From Gammaproteobacteria bacterium (GTDB lineage: Bacteria; Pseudomonadota; Gammaproteobacteria; Pseudomonadales; Oceanobacteraceae): DNA of 64,000 nucleotides. The notes beneath the pieces were generated by a model, which saw nothing but the letters and a program-made list of their open reading frames with translations, was not told where the DNA came from and ran no database searches. The stretch spans positions 1-64,000 of the forward strand of contig JABXIK010000040.1 in assembly GCA_013373125.1 (NCBI GenBank), in the 5' to 3' direction. The translations under genes and the position numbers were made by a program. Shown in pieces: positions 40,933 to 51,909 of this stretch; position 1 is the first letter of the stretch, and every line of letters starts with the position of its first letter.

Positions 40933-41005
40933 AACCTGACCATTAGGTACTTTTTTCAGTTTTGACTAAACTCAAAGCTATATTGACGTCAAAACTGGCA
41001 CCCCC

Positions 41006-42592
41006 ATGAAATGCAAAGCTGGGCTGAAATCCTTTGGCCTTGTATGTTTGTTATGTATATCCACTGCATCCTCCGCACTTGATGAGGTGAAGCTTCAGCT
41101 ACGCTGGTACCACCAATTTCAATTTGCTGGCTACTATATGGCCATTGAAAAAGGGTTTTACCGCCAGCAAGGCATTGATGCCATCCTCATCCCCGGCGGC
41201 CCTCACGCGTTAAAACCTGTGGATCTTTTACTCAACGGTCAAGTGGACTTTGCCATCACCAGCTCAGGCATCGTGATACACCGTATGCAAGGGGATCCTG
41301 TGGTCGCCATTGCTGCTATCATGCAAACCAGCCCTCTTACTTGGATTACGCTGGATAGCTCAAATATCCGTATTGCCCAAGACTTACCTGGGCACACGGC
41401 TTTGACCATGCCGCCGCCTGAAGGCGCTGAGTTATTAGCCATCCTCAAACACGAAGGTATTAATAGTAAAAGCGTTAATATTGAAATCTCTACTTATAAC
41501 ATTGAAGATCTCATCAGCAATAAGGTCCAAGCCTTCAATGGTTACATCTCTAATGAGCCCTATTACCTCACACAACGAGGCATCAAGTACCACCTAATTA
41601 AGCCTAGAGACTATGGCATTAATTTCTACAGTGATGTGCTTGTGACCAGTGAGCGACTGGCCCACAAAGATCCTGAATTAGTAAAACGCTTCACCAAGGC
41701 AAGCTTAAAAGGCTGGATGTACGCACTTAATCACATTGAAGAAACCGTCAATATCATCCATGAAAAATACGCCCCCAATAAAACCCTTGAACACTTAAGA
41801 TACGAAGCTCAAACCATACAAGATTTAGTCATGCCTGAGCTGGTGCAACTAGGGCATATGAATCCTGGGCGCTGGGGATTTATTGCTAAAACCTATGCAG
41901 ATTTAGGCATAGCATCAGGCAATGTGGATCTTGAAGGTTTTATTTTTAATTACAAAGAACCCACGAATTATTTTCTGCCTATTGCCATCATCGTGTTGTT
42001 TTCGGTCTTATTAGGGATAGCCGCTTTCATCATCTATCACTTTAGAAAACTATCCCAAGCGCTTAAGCGCAGTAATCAAGAGTTAGCCAGCTTAGCCATC
42101 AGCGACCCTTTAACTGGCATCATGAATCGACGAGGCTTTATGGAGAATGCCGAACGGCTCATGAGCATGGAAGAACGTAACAAACAATCTTGCAGCCTAA
42201 TGGTGTTAGATATTGATTACTTCAAAAAAATTAATGATAAATACGGCCACCCAGTGGGCGATTTTTGTCTGATTGAATTTACCGAAATCATTCAATCTTG
42301 CTGCCGCCTACACGATCTTGTAGCACGCATCGGTGGGGAGGAATTTGTCATCTTACTGAGTGATTGCGATACGCAACAAGCCCGAGAAAAAGCCAGCTAT
42401 ATTATCAAGCGCGTCAACGATCATGAGTTTAAGCCCAATGGCATCAAGGATACGATTAAGCTGACAGTCAGCATCGGACTCGCCGAAGTCAAAGGCAACT
42501 TAATACAAGCTTGGCAACATGCCGATGAAGCTTTGTATGCGGTAAAAAACAGTGGCAGAAACGGCTTACAGATTTACATGGCATCAACTTAA
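41006..42592 (+). CDS. NMT1/THI5-like periplasmic binding domain fused to GGDEF diguanylate cyclase
   Basis: VKLQLRWYHQFQFAGYYMAIEKGFYRQQGIDAILIPGG; TM; ARIGGEEFVILLSDCD. Confidence 0.93.
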   Translation: MKCKAGLKSFGLVCLLCISTASSALDEVKLQLRWYHQFQFAGYYMAIEKGFYRQQGIDAILIPGGPHALKPVDLLLNGQVDFAITSSGIVIHRMQGDPVVAIAAIMQTSPLTWITLDSSNIRIAQDLPGHTALTMPPPEGAELLAILKHEGINSKSVNIEISTYNIEDLISNKVQAFNGYISNEPYYLTQRGIKYHLIKPRDYGINFYSDVLVTSERLAHKDPELVKRFTKASLKGWMYALNHIEETVNIIHEKYAPNKTLEHLRYEAQTIQDLVMPELVQLGHMNPGRWGFIAKTYADLGIASGNVDLEGFIFNYKEPTNYFLPIAIIVLFSVLLGIAAFIIYHFRKLSQALKRSNQELASLAISDPLTGIMNRRGFMENAERLMSMEERNKQSCSLMVLDIDYFKKINDKYGHPVGDFCLIEFTEIIQSCCRLHDLVARIGGEEFVILLSDCDTQQAREKASYIIKRVNDHEFKPNGIKDTIKLTVSIGLAEVKGNLIQAWQHADEALYAVKNSGRNGLQIYMAST

Positions 42593-42808
42593 CATCTAGC
42601 GTGGAACTCGTTATTCACCATCCAAAATACGAAAAATTATCTTCTTGGTTTTTCACAGTTATCGTAAGCCTATGATTTATATGAATTTATCTTGACGAGC
42701 AAAATCTAATAATTCTCTTTGACCTCCCTTTTCTTTGCATAATATGCACCTATACTTACCAAGTATAAGCAGTGGAAGGCACTTCTATATGGGAACACGG
42801 AGCATCCT

Positions 42809-43879
42809 TTGAGGCGAACCCAGCAAACCCTCCTTGAACAAATGCAGCTTGGCGACTTAGAAATATTACGTCGTAAAGAACTATTGGGTCTGAATGATGA
42901 AGACCTTGCTTTGCTCGCCCGACAGAAAGAAAGCATCGAACAAAACATTGATGTCATCGTGGATGAGTTTTACGAGCGACAAACGGAAATCGATGAAATT
43001 TCATTATTGATAGGTGATGCCGATACCCTGATGCGTTTACGCACAGCCCAACGTAAGTATGTTTTGGATTTATTTTCCGGTGTCTACGACAGTGAATACG
43101 TAAACAATCGCTTACGTATTGGCATGGTACACAAGCGCATTGGGGTAGAGCCTAAACTGTATCTTTCTGCAGTCTGGACATTAAAGGCAATTGTAATTCG
43201 CACACTCATTCGCACCATAGAAGACAGTAAGCTATTGCAAAACACCATCACGGTTTTAGATAAACTACTGTACTTTGATACCACCCTAGTTTTCGATACA
43301 TATATAGGAAGTTTGGTGGGCGAAATTGAAAACGCTAAACGCCGTACTGAATTGTATGCCACCAGTCTCGAACAAAAAGTAGCGGAACGTACGCAACAAT
43401 TAGAGCGCCTAGCTCAATTAGATCCGCTGACAGAAGTCTACAACCAAAGAGCCATGCAAGAGCTACTAAAGCGAGAATTAGCGGTAGCCAAACGCCACCA
43501 CAGTACATTGGCGATGATTTATTTTGATATTGATGAGTTTAAATCCATTAACGATCGCTTTGGCCACATTAAAGGCGATGAAGTTCTGAAGAACATTGGC
43601 CAAATACTTATAAAGAATACAAGAGACACAGACATCCCTTGTCGACATGGTGGGGATGAATTCTGCTTAATTTTACCGGAGTGCGATGTCAGTTCAGCAA
43701 AATTGGTGTGTACTAAAATCATTAATGATTTTAAAGCAATCTATGATGACTTCTCTTTAAGCTTTGGCGTGGCTCAAACCGGCCCTGAAACCTTTCTTGA
43801 CGGCAACGAGCTAATCAAATTAGCGGATGAACATATGTATAACGCCAAAACCGTCACAGGAAATGCCATCGACGACTAA
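42809..43879 (+). CDS. Globin-coupled sensor diguanylate cyclase
   Basis: N-terminal protoglobin-like region with RIGMVHKRIGVEPKLYLSA (proximal His candidate); C-terminal CRHGGDEFCLILPECD. TTG start. Confidence 0.88.
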   Translation: MRRTQQTLLEQMQLGDLEILRRKELLGLNDEDLALLARQKESIEQNIDVIVDEFYERQTEIDEISLLIGDADTLMRLRTAQRKYVLDLFSGVYDSEYVNNRLRIGMVHKRIGVEPKLYLSAVWTLKAIVIRTLIRTIEDSKLLQNTITVLDKLLYFDTTLVFDTYIGSLVGEIENAKRRTELYATSLEQKVAERTQQLERLAQLDPLTEVYNQRAMQELLKRELAVAKRHHSTLAMIYFDIDEFKSINDRFGHIKGDEVLKNIGQILIKNTRDTDIPCRHGGDEFCLILPECDVSSAKLVCTKIINDFKAIYDDFSLSFGVAQTGPETFLDGNELIKLADEHMYNAKTVTGNAIDD

Positions 43880-43940
43880 CTTGTTGATTCCCTGCGTTTT
43901 TATATGTTGACGCACGCCCTCTGTGATCTAGCCTAATAGT

Positions 43941-45854
43941 ATGATGACTTACGGATGTGTCATGCTGAGACTTGTCACCCTATTATTAAGCTTATTTCTC
44001 TTTGCACCTGTTCATGGCAGTCCTTTACTGATCTTAGCCAATGGTGGCGATTATAAAATCGCACCTTACATCAGCTTTATCCAAGAGCCCAACCAACCTA
44101 TTGGGATTGAGCAAATACTATTTGATGATCACCCCTGGCAAGCGAATACCCAAGAAGAGATAAATTTTGGTTTTAGCCATCAAGCCTACTGGCTAAAATT
44201 TGAAGTTGAGAATCACAACATACTCAATCAAGAATGGGCTTTAGAATTAGCATACCCATTATTGGATAATGTGGATGTGTATGTAGTAAACAGTAACAAA
44301 CAAGTCATCTCGTATTTTTATGGCGGTGACAATGTCGCCACCAAAGAAAAATTCGTTTTACACCCGAATATTGTTTTCCCTATCGATTTATTTCCTTATG
44401 ACCTGACCACCATTTATCTAAGAGTCGAGAGTGAGGGTTCGATACAAGTGCCACTTACCTTCTGGCAGTGGGATAATTTCAACTACTACACCTTGATCCA
44501 TTTCTTATTTCAAGGATTGTTCTACGGCATGGTGCTCATCATGGCACTGTATAACTTTGTTGTATGGCTTTCAGAAAAAGAACGAGTCTATTTAACCTAT
44601 GTGGCTTATATTTCTCTGTTTGCCATTTTTCAATTAAGCTTGCATGGCATAGGTTATCAATTCTTTTGGCCAAATTACCCACTGATCAATCAATACATCA
44701 CACCCACATCAATGTGCTTGATTTGCTTTGCGCTCTTTTCTTTCATAGATGAATTTTTTCATATTAAAAATTTGAGTACGGTTTTATATCGACTATTAAA
44801 AGTTAGCGGTATTGTCAGCCTAATCTTATTTTTAGGTTGTTTTATTTTTCCCTATTTCGTATCTATTTACTTAGCAACTTTATTTGTGGTGTATAGCGTT
44901 ATTATTGTGATATTTGTTGCACTTTATATGCTCAAAACCAATCATCCCAGCGCTCGATTTTTTATTATCGCATGGATGTCTTTTATTATTGGTGCCATAT
45001 TTCTTTTAGGGAACAAATTCGGCCTTCTACCCATTACACCTTTCAGTGAATATGGGGTACAACTGGGAGCAGGGTTAGAAATTATGTTTTTATCTTTGGC
45101 CCTAGCCGATCGTATGGCCAATGCGCAAAGAGATAAAATTCGTGCACAACAGCAATCTTTAGAACTAGCACATCAAGTAAATCGTGAAAAAGAGCGTCGA
45201 TTTAATGCTGAAATTGAGAACCTCAGAATCGAACGTGAACACAATCAAAAACTAGAAGGATTAGTGGATCAACGCACACAGGAACTACAATCCACCTTAG
45301 AGGAGTTATCACGAGCCAACGATAAACTTAAAACCATTAGCATTACGGATGCACTCACTGGATTAAATAATCGCTATTACTTTAATGAACAATGGGCTAA
45401 AGAACATAAACGCGCCCATCGAGATAAAACCAGTATCACGCTTATTTTATTAGACATTGATCATTTCAAACGCATCAATGATGAATATGGCCACCCAGCT
45501 GGTGATATGTGCTTGAAGCATGTGGCAAATGCCATCTCAAAACAAGCCGGGCGTGATGTGGATGTGGTGTGCCGATACGGTGGTGAAGAATTTGCCATCA
45601 TCCTACCAAACACAGACCAAGAAGGTGCCCTAGGCGTAGCGGAAAAAATACGCAGGAAAATTGAAAAACTGCATCTTAACTGGGGCAATCAAAATTTACA
45701 TCTTACCGCCAGCTTAGGTATCAGTTGTATGCAACCTAAAAAAAGCGACAAAAAGAATCAGGAGTTTATGATTAACCAAGCGGACCAAGCGCTTTATCAA
45801 GCTAAAGCACAAGGCCGTAATCAGGTGGTTTTATTCGATGTGGATGTGAACTAA
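43941..45854 (+). CDS. 7TMR-DISM diguanylate cyclase
   Basis: 637 aa; DISM extracellular domain, 7TM region, coiled coil, CRYGGEEFAIILPNTD. Confidence 0.92.
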   Translation: MMTYGCVMLRLVTLLLSLFLFAPVHGSPLLILANGGDYKIAPYISFIQEPNQPIGIEQILFDDHPWQANTQEEINFGFSHQAYWLKFEVENHNILNQEWALELAYPLLDNVDVYVVNSNKQVISYFYGGDNVATKEKFVLHPNIVFPIDLFPYDLTTIYLRVESEGSIQVPLTFWQWDNFNYYTLIHFLFQGLFYGMVLIMALYNFVVWLSEKERVYLTYVAYISLFAIFQLSLHGIGYQFFWPNYPLINQYITPTSMCLICFALFSFIDEFFHIKNLSTVLYRLLKVSGIVSLILFLGCFIFPYFVSIYLATLFVVYSVIIVIFVALYMLKTNHPSARFFIIAWMSFIIGAIFLLGNKFGLLPITPFSEYGVQLGAGLEIMFLSLALADRMANAQRDKIRAQQQSLELAHQVNREKERRFNAEIENLRIEREHNQKLEGLVDQRTQELQSTLEELSRANDKLKTISITDALTGLNNRYYFNEQWAKEHKRAHRDKTSITLILLDIDHFKRINDEYGHPAGDMCLKHVANAISKQAGRDVDVVCRYGGEEFAIILPNTDQEGALGVAEKIRRKIEKLHLNWGNQNLHLTASLGISCMQPKKSDKKNQEFMINQADQALYQAKAQGRNQVVLFDVDVN

Positions 45855-45860
45855 AAAATA

Positions 45861-46367
45861 CTATTGGGTTTTATCGTAAACAACAAAACTATAGTCATAA
45901 GGATTACTGTCGCTGGCTGAATAATCCGCTCTTTGTGTTTCATGCCACTGGGCAAAATTCACTTCAGGGAAATACGCATCCCCTTCAATACGCGCATGTA
46001 CATGAGTCAAATACAAACGATCCGCCATTGGTAATGCCATTTCATAAATAGTGGCTCCACCGATGACCATGATTTCATCCACGCCATTAATTTCATTCAC
46101 TGCACTTGCCAATTCAATTGCGGCTTCTAATGTACTCACTACTTTCACGCCTTCTGCCTGAAAATCAGGATTACGAGAAATCACAATATTAGTGCGATTC
46201 GGCAATGGGCGACCGATACTATCAAAGGTTTTACGTCCCATGATAATCGCTTTGCCTGTGGTACAGCGTTTGAAATACTGTAAATCTTCTGGCAAATGCC
46301 AAGGCAGTTTATTGTCATAGCCTACCACTCGGTTTTGAGAATAAGCGGCGATTAAAGCAAGTTTCAT
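45861..46367 (-). CDS. folA: Dihydrofolate reductase
   Basis: MKLALIAAYSQNRVVGYDNKLPWHLPEDLQYFKRCTTGKAIIMGRKTFDSIGRPLPNR. Confidence 0.97.
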   Translation of the reverse strand: MKLALIAAYSQNRVVGYDNKLPWHLPEDLQYFKRCTTGKAIIMGRKTFDSIGRPLPNRTNIVISRNPDFQAEGVKVVSTLEAAIELASAVNEINGVDEIMVIGGATIYEMALPMADRLYLTHVHARIEGDAYFPEVNFAQWHETQRADYSASDSNPYDYSFVVYDKTQ

Positions 46368-46405
46368 ACTGAACCTTTAACAGCTAAAAAGAGTTAACGA
46401 TTAAC

Positions 46406-47257
46406 TTACACACTAAACGGATAGGCAATGGCATCGTGATGCTCATAACCTTCCACTTTAAAATCATCCATGGTTACCCAGGTTTCTAAATCTTCTAATG
46501 ATTTAATATCTGGGTTGATAATTAATTTTGGCGATGGGAAGGGCTCGCGCTTTATTTGTACATCACGCATTAATTCCAACTGATCTTCATAAATATGAGC
46601 GTTGACAATTTTATGATACGCCACGCCCGATTTATGCCCAGTAATTTGCGCCATGATCGCCAAAAAGAAAAACACCTGAACTTGATTGAAGTTCAAACCT
46701 AACGGCACATCACAGGAACGTTGATAGCTGGTTAGATACAAGGTATCGCCCAATAACGAAAAGTTATGGGTGTGCATGCACGGGCGTAAACAACCCATGT
46801 GAAATTCACCCGGATTATAAAACGACATGATCTCACCACGATCATCGATACCCCGCTTAAGGTTATCCACGATTTTTTTCAATTGATCCACAAAGCCGCC
46901 ATCGGGTTTGGCCCAACTACGGCCTTGCACACCGTAAACCCGACCCATGTCGTCTTCACCTTTGCGATGAGGGTTGTTCAACCAAGCATCGTTTAGATTG
47001 GCATTGGCATCCCAGGTTTTTGCGCCTAACTTACGAAAATCTGCCGCATTATCATAACCACGGATATAACCTAAAAATTCCGCAATCGCCGCCTTATAAA
47101 AACTTTTACGCGTGGTGATTAATGGGAACTCATTTTTATCCACACGATATTCTAGGTCGGCATTCACTACGGTTAAACAGCGTTTACCTGTGCGTTCGTT
47201 TTCAATCCAAACACCTTCGTCAATGATACGTTGGCATAAATCCAGATATTGTCTCAT
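46406..47257 (-). CDS. thyA: Thymidylate synthase
   Basis: [15 protein letters not shown]...[41 protein letters not shown]. Confidence 0.97.
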   Translation of the reverse strand: MRQYLDLCQRIIDEGVWIENERTGKRCLTVVNADLEYRVDKNEFPLITTRKSFYKAAIAEFLGYIRGYDNAADFRKLGAKTWDANANLNDAWLNNPHRKGEDDMGRVYGVQGRSWAKPDGGFVDQLKKIVDNLKRGIDDRGEIMSFYNPGEFHMGCLRPCMHTHNFSLLGDTLYLTSYQRSCDVPLGLNFNQVQVFFFLAIMAQITGHKSGVAYHKIVNAHIYEDQLELMRDVQIKREPFPSPKLIINPDIKSLEDLETWVTMDDFKVEGYEHHDAIAYPFSV

Positions 47258-48063
47258 TACGCACCTTTCTTTTGTGTCATGACAGGATATTTCTTATATC
47301 CGATATAAATGATGGCGGCGCCAAATAAAATCATTGGAATACACAAGATTTGACCGCGGGTCATCCAGCCTAATAAATCAAAGCCGATATGGTTATCCGG
47401 CTCACGCACAAACTCTACGCTAAAACGGAATACGCCATACCCCACTAAGAACAAACCACTTACTGCCATAGTTGGTCGTGGTTTACGTGAGTAAATCCAT
47501 AAAATTAAAAACAACACGAAACCTTCTAAAAACATTTCGTATAATTGGCTCGGATGACGCGGCTCTGGCCCGCCTTTGGGAAACACCATGGCCCAAGGCA
47601 CATCGGATACACGACCCCATAATTCACCACCAATGAAATTGCCCAAACGACCGGTTAACAATCCAATGGGAACCATGGGTGCGCCAAAGTCGGTTATTGA
47701 ATAAAATGTTTTGTTGTAACGGCGGCCAAATAAATACACAGCCACCAGCACACCCAGTAAACCACCGTGGAACGACATGCCCCCTTCCCATACAGCAAAC
47801 AACCACAAAGGGTCATCCAAGAATTTGGAGAAGTTGTAGAAAATCACATAGCCGAAGCGTCCACCAATCACCACGCCCATGGCGCTGTAGAAAATCAAAT
47901 CACTTACTTGCTCTTTGGTCCAGTTAGAGCCGGGTTGCTTTGCCCTGTGCATCATTAATAAATAGGCACAGGTAAAACCCACCAGATACATCAGGCCATA
48001 CCAGTGAATACTGATAGGACCAATGCTAATGGCCACTGGGTCGATATTTGGATACGTAAGCAT
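47257..48063 (-). CDS. lgt: Prolipoprotein diacylglyceryl transferase
   Basis: [12 protein letters not shown]...[11 protein letters not shown]...[13 protein letters not shown]...[14 protein letters not shown]. Confidence 0.97.
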   Translation of the reverse strand: MLTYPNIDPVAISIGPISIHWYGLMYLVGFTCAYLLMMHRAKQPGSNWTKEQVSDLIFYSAMGVVIGGRFGYVIFYNFSKFLDDPLWLFAVWEGGMSFHGGLLGVLVAVYLFGRRYNKTFYSITDFGAPMVPIGLLTGRLGNFIGGELWGRVSDVPWAMVFPKGGPEPRHPSQLYEMFLEGFVLFLILWIYSRKPRPTMAVSGLFLVGYGVFRFSVEFVREPDNHIGFDLLGWMTRGQILCIPMILFGAAIIYIGYKKYPVMTQKKGA

Positions 48064-48085
48064 GACTATTCCGTTATATTTTTCG

Positions 48086-48901
48086 TTATAGATTGGCCGT
48101 TAAGAATTTAGCCGCCACTAAGACCAACATAATGGCAAAGAGTTTTTTCAGTTTTTCGGCACTTAAGCGATGGGCCAATTTCGCACCAAATCGAGCAAAT
48201 GGCACACTGGTGATCACCATACCAATTAATGCAGGCCAATACACATAACCAAAGGCTTCATCAGGTAGGGCGGGGTTTCCCCAACCCACAGCCACATTGG
48301 ATAAGGCACCAACCAAAGCAATGGGAAACCCACAAGCCGCTGCCGTCGCCACACTGCGCTGCATCGGATGATTACACCAGGTTAAAAACGGCACGGTTAG
48401 TGACCCACCACCGATACCAAATAAAGCGGATGCCCAACCTATGCTCCCACCTGCTGTAACCATACCCGGTGTGCCCGGTAATTCACGGGAGGGCTTAGGT
48501 TTTAAACCCAAACCCATTTGCGCCGCCATCATCAAGGCTGATACGCCAATCACAATTTGCAGTCCTGAGCCGCTTAAGGCATCTGCGGTTAACACCCCTA
48601 AAACCGCCCCAAGCAAGATCCCAATAGAAAGCTGTTTCACCAAGGGCCAATCCACTGCCCCCTTTTGGTGGTGAGTTCTAACTGAGCTAATAGAGGTAAA
48701 TACGATGCTGGCCAAAGACGTTGCTACGGCCATATGAGTCAGTACCTGCGGGGCAAAATCCAAGCTTTCAAACGTGATGACCAACACAGGCACAATCACC
48801 ATGCCACCGCCAATGCCAAATAAACCGGCTAATAATCCAGCAAACGCCCCCACAGCAAGATAAGTCAGCAGCAACATATGTAAAAAAACCACAAAATTCA
48901 A
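48086..48901 (-). CDS. TSUP (TauE/SafE) family sulfite exporter-like permease
   Basis: 271 aa; LLAGLFGIGGGMVIVPVLVI...ALFGIGGGSLTVPFLTWCNHPMQRSVATAAACGFPIALVG. Confidence 0.93.
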   Translation of the reverse strand: MNFVVFLHMLLLTYLAVGAFAGLLAGLFGIGGGMVIVPVLVITFESLDFAPQVLTHMAVATSLASIVFTSISSVRTHHQKGAVDWPLVKQLSIGILLGAVLGVLTADALSGSGLQIVIGVSALMMAAQMGLGLKPKPSRELPGTPGMVTAGGSIGWASALFGIGGGSLTVPFLTWCNHPMQRSVATAAACGFPIALVGALSNVAVGWGNPALPDEAFGYVYWPALIGMVITSVPFARFGAKLAHRLSAEKLKKLFAIMLVLVAAKFLTANL

Positions 48902-49007
48902 AAGGCCTGCATTATGAAGGTTTACCCTTGTGAGGGCCAGTTCTGTTATTCACACAGACCCACGGAAAGCACACGACAGCTACCTAAGAAGCCATTACAC
49001 TTTGCCC

Positions 49008-49763
49008 ATGTGTTTATTAAGCTTTCATTGGCAACCTGATAGCCAAACCCCGCTGACCTTAGTGGCAAACAGAGATGAATTTCATCACCGACCAGCCCGA
49101 GCGGCACAATTCTGGCCGGAATACCCTCATGTGCTCGCGGGAAAAGACCTCAGTGCAGGCGGTACTTGGTTAGGGGTCACCACACATGGTTATTTCGCGG
49201 CACTCACTAATGTGCGCCAATTACCGGCGCCTTATAAAGGCATCATTTCTCGCGGTGAACTGGTTTTGGATTTCCTAAAAGACGAGCCGGATCCAGCTTC
49301 TTATCTAGCCAATATTCATCAACATGCTGATCAATATGATGGCTTCAATTTGATTGTGGGCAACCGACAAGCCTGTTGGTATTACTCCAATCGTCACGCA
49401 TCTGAACCCCAAGCCTTACCCGCCGGATTATATGGGCTCAGCAATGCAGCATTAGATACCCCATGGCCAAAACTCAAAGCCGCCAAATCCCATTTGCAAG
49501 AATGGCTGACGGCAGACACTGATTCCGCCGCCTTACTGCACAGCTTGCTGCAGGATCGACAGACTTATCCGATAGCCCTGCAGCCCGATACCGGGGTGGG
49601 CCAACCTTGGGAAACCTTGCTGTCTTCGGCGTTTATTGTAAGTCAGGAATACGGCACTCGTGCCAGTACTGGCTTGCAAATCCACCAGCAAGGTATACAT
49701 TTCCAAGAAGCCAGTTACGACAAAGCCGGCCACACCGACAATCTAGTTACCTTTGATATTTAA
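49008..49763 (+). CDS. NRDE family protein (TANGO2-like)
   Basis: MCLLSFHWQPDSQTPLTLVANRDEFHHRPARAAQFWPE...AGKDLSAGGTWLGVTTHGYFAALTNVR. Confidence 0.93.
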   Translation: MCLLSFHWQPDSQTPLTLVANRDEFHHRPARAAQFWPEYPHVLAGKDLSAGGTWLGVTTHGYFAALTNVRQLPAPYKGIISRGELVLDFLKDEPDPASYLANIHQHADQYDGFNLIVGNRQACWYYSNRHASEPQALPAGLYGLSNAALDTPWPKLKAAKSHLQEWLTADTDSAALLHSLLQDRQTYPIALQPDTGVGQPWETLLSSAFIVSQEYGTRASTGLQIHQQGIHFQEASYDKAGHTDNLVTFDI

Positions 49764-49967
49764 AGATAATCTGTAAGACTTTTTTGTTATTTAGATATCT
49801 TTAATTTCTGGCGGTTTTCCTTTGGACTTATAAAAAATCACGTAACATATTGATTTAAAACATGTCATTTTTTTGAGTTACAAAAGCTTGCATTTAGTAA
49901 CCAAAATCCATCCAAAACCTTCGTGAAATCCATCACAGAACAATTTTACCCCTGCCATACTTGCTAT

Positions 49968-51770
49968 ATGGACAAGTACTTTTATACAGCGCCTGTCAGG
50001 CGCCCCCGTGCCCAATCGCAAAATCGGATCCTGCTGATTTTGGGTGCCCTTTGCCTTGCACTTTTGTACGCCGCAATATTTATCAGCGGAGCTACTCGCC
50101 CGGTTATGGCCCCGCTAGTGGCACAAGAGAGTATTGAATACTGGTTATATGATTCCCCCAGTGCCGTAGCGGGCAACATTAGTTTGCAATACCGCGAAGA
50201 ACTGGACTTGTTGTATCGCAAGCATGGTCATCAACCAATTTGGATGGATCACTTTCGCTTAAACAAAGCCGGTAAAACTTTGGTAAAAAGTTTGCGCCAT
50301 ACCGCCAGTGACGAATGGAAAGCCTATCGCTACCGCATCAGTAAATTGCAGACTGAAATCGAACGCTTGAGCAACCAACCTAAGCATGCAGCTGCCATTG
50401 ATGTGCTATTAAGCGACGCGTATATCGATTTCGCACAACAAGTAATGAACAACGAATTGTTGCCCAATAATGGCGAACTGGACCACCCATCATTTCGTAA
50501 AGTCGCTGCGCCACCAGCTACGCGTATTTCATCATTAGATGTGATTAGCTTGCTTTCCCAGAGCCTTGAACAAGGCAAGTTATACAGCTTAGTGAGCCAA
50601 CTGGTTCCTAGCCACGAAGGTTATCAACGTTTAACCAATGAATTGGATCGTTACCAAGAAATTGCCGATAGCGGTTTATGGTATCCATTAGATTTAGACC
50701 AAGAACTCACCCTAGGCGATAGCCATGCGCAAGTGCCACGTCTGCGTTGGATGCTGCAATCTTATGGGGATTATCGCCAAGGTACATTAGATTGGCTTAA
50801 ACCAGAGCAAGAAAAACAGGACCCTTCGTTACTGGAGCAAGATTACAAATCCGGGGATGCTCGAGACGAATTCAAGGTCGACGATGATATCGTGGCTGCC
50901 ATTAAGCACTTTCAAAAACGTAACGGTTTGAAAAAAACCGGCATAGTGGATCACGCTACACTTGAGCGTTTAAATGTCCCACCGTATTTTATGGCTCAAC
51001 GCATCGCGTTAAATATGAAACGCTGGCGTTACCTTCCAAAAGATATGGGTGATCGTTTTATCTTGGTGAACATGGCTAACTTTCGTTTGGATTTAATCGA
51101 GAACAACGAAAGTCAGTTGAGCATGAAGGTCATCATCGGCAAAGAAAAACTGCGCACCCCTGTATTAGCTGAAACCATCAGCACGATCGTTTTAGCTCCC
51201 GTTTGGAATGTGCCTCACCGCATTGCGAAGCGGGATATTATTCCCATGGCAAAAGCCAATCCGAATTATTTAAAAGAGCACAATTTTAAAATCTATGAAG
51301 GCTGGCAAATTCCTGCAAAAGAAATTCCGATTACGAACATTGATTGGACGGGTTTTGATTCACGGGAAAATACGTATCGATTCGTGCAAGCGCCAGGAGA
51401 AGAGAACTCCCTAGGTCATGTGAAATTTGTGATCCCCAATGATCAGTCCATCTATTTGCATGACACCAACCACAAAGAACTATTTCAATACGATATGCGT
51501 GCATTAAGCAGCGGCTGTATTCGTGTAGAAAAACCGATGGAATTAGCTCATGCGTTATTAGCCCGTCAAAACTGGGACGACACCTTAATTCAAAAAGTGG
51601 TGGATAACGCCCAAACTCGTGCCGTGCATTTAAAAGAACCCATCCCGGTTTATCTCATGTATTGGACTACCTGGGTGGATGACAAAGGCCAGCTCCAAGT
51701 TCGTGATGACGTGTATAAACGCGATCAAATCCATGATGAAAGCCACAAGCTGGACTCCATCGTACTGTAA
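49968..51770 (+). CDS. L,D-transpeptidase family protein (YcbB-like) with peptidoglycan-binding domain
   Basis: DDDIVAAIKHFQKRNGLKKTGIVDHATLERLN; YkuD motif SIYLHDTNHKELFQYDMRALSSGCIRVEKP. Confidence 0.92.
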   Translation: MDKYFYTAPVRRPRAQSQNRILLILGALCLALLYAAIFISGATRPVMAPLVAQESIEYWLYDSPSAVAGNISLQYREELDLLYRKHGHQPIWMDHFRLNKAGKTLVKSLRHTASDEWKAYRYRISKLQTEIERLSNQPKHAAAIDVLLSDAYIDFAQQVMNNELLPNNGELDHPSFRKVAAPPATRISSLDVISLLSQSLEQGKLYSLVSQLVPSHEGYQRLTNELDRYQEIADSGLWYPLDLDQELTLGDSHAQVPRLRWMLQSYGDYRQGTLDWLKPEQEKQDPSLLEQDYKSGDARDEFKVDDDIVAAIKHFQKRNGLKKTGIVDHATLERLNVPPYFMAQRIALNMKRWRYLPKDMGDRFILVNMANFRLDLIENNESQLSMKVIIGKEKLRTPVLAETISTIVLAPVWNVPHRIAKRDIIPMAKANPNYLKEHNFKIYEGWQIPAKEIPITNIDWTGFDSRENTYRFVQAPGEENSLGHVKFVIPNDQSIYLHDTNHKELFQYDMRALSSGCIRVEKPMELAHALLARQNWDDTLIQKVVDNAQTRAVHLKEPIPVYLMYWTTWVDDKGQLQVRDDVYKRDQIHDESHKLDSIVL

Positions 51771-51909
51771 TTTGAAGCCTTTCGGTTAAAGCTTCATTCC
51801 CTTCTGATTTAAAAATCGTAATAGATAGCCTCTTTGCTTATAACCGGCATTCGATGGCACAATCCCTGCCCGTTTTATTTTCATAATAAGAACCGTCAGG
51901 AAAGTTGCA

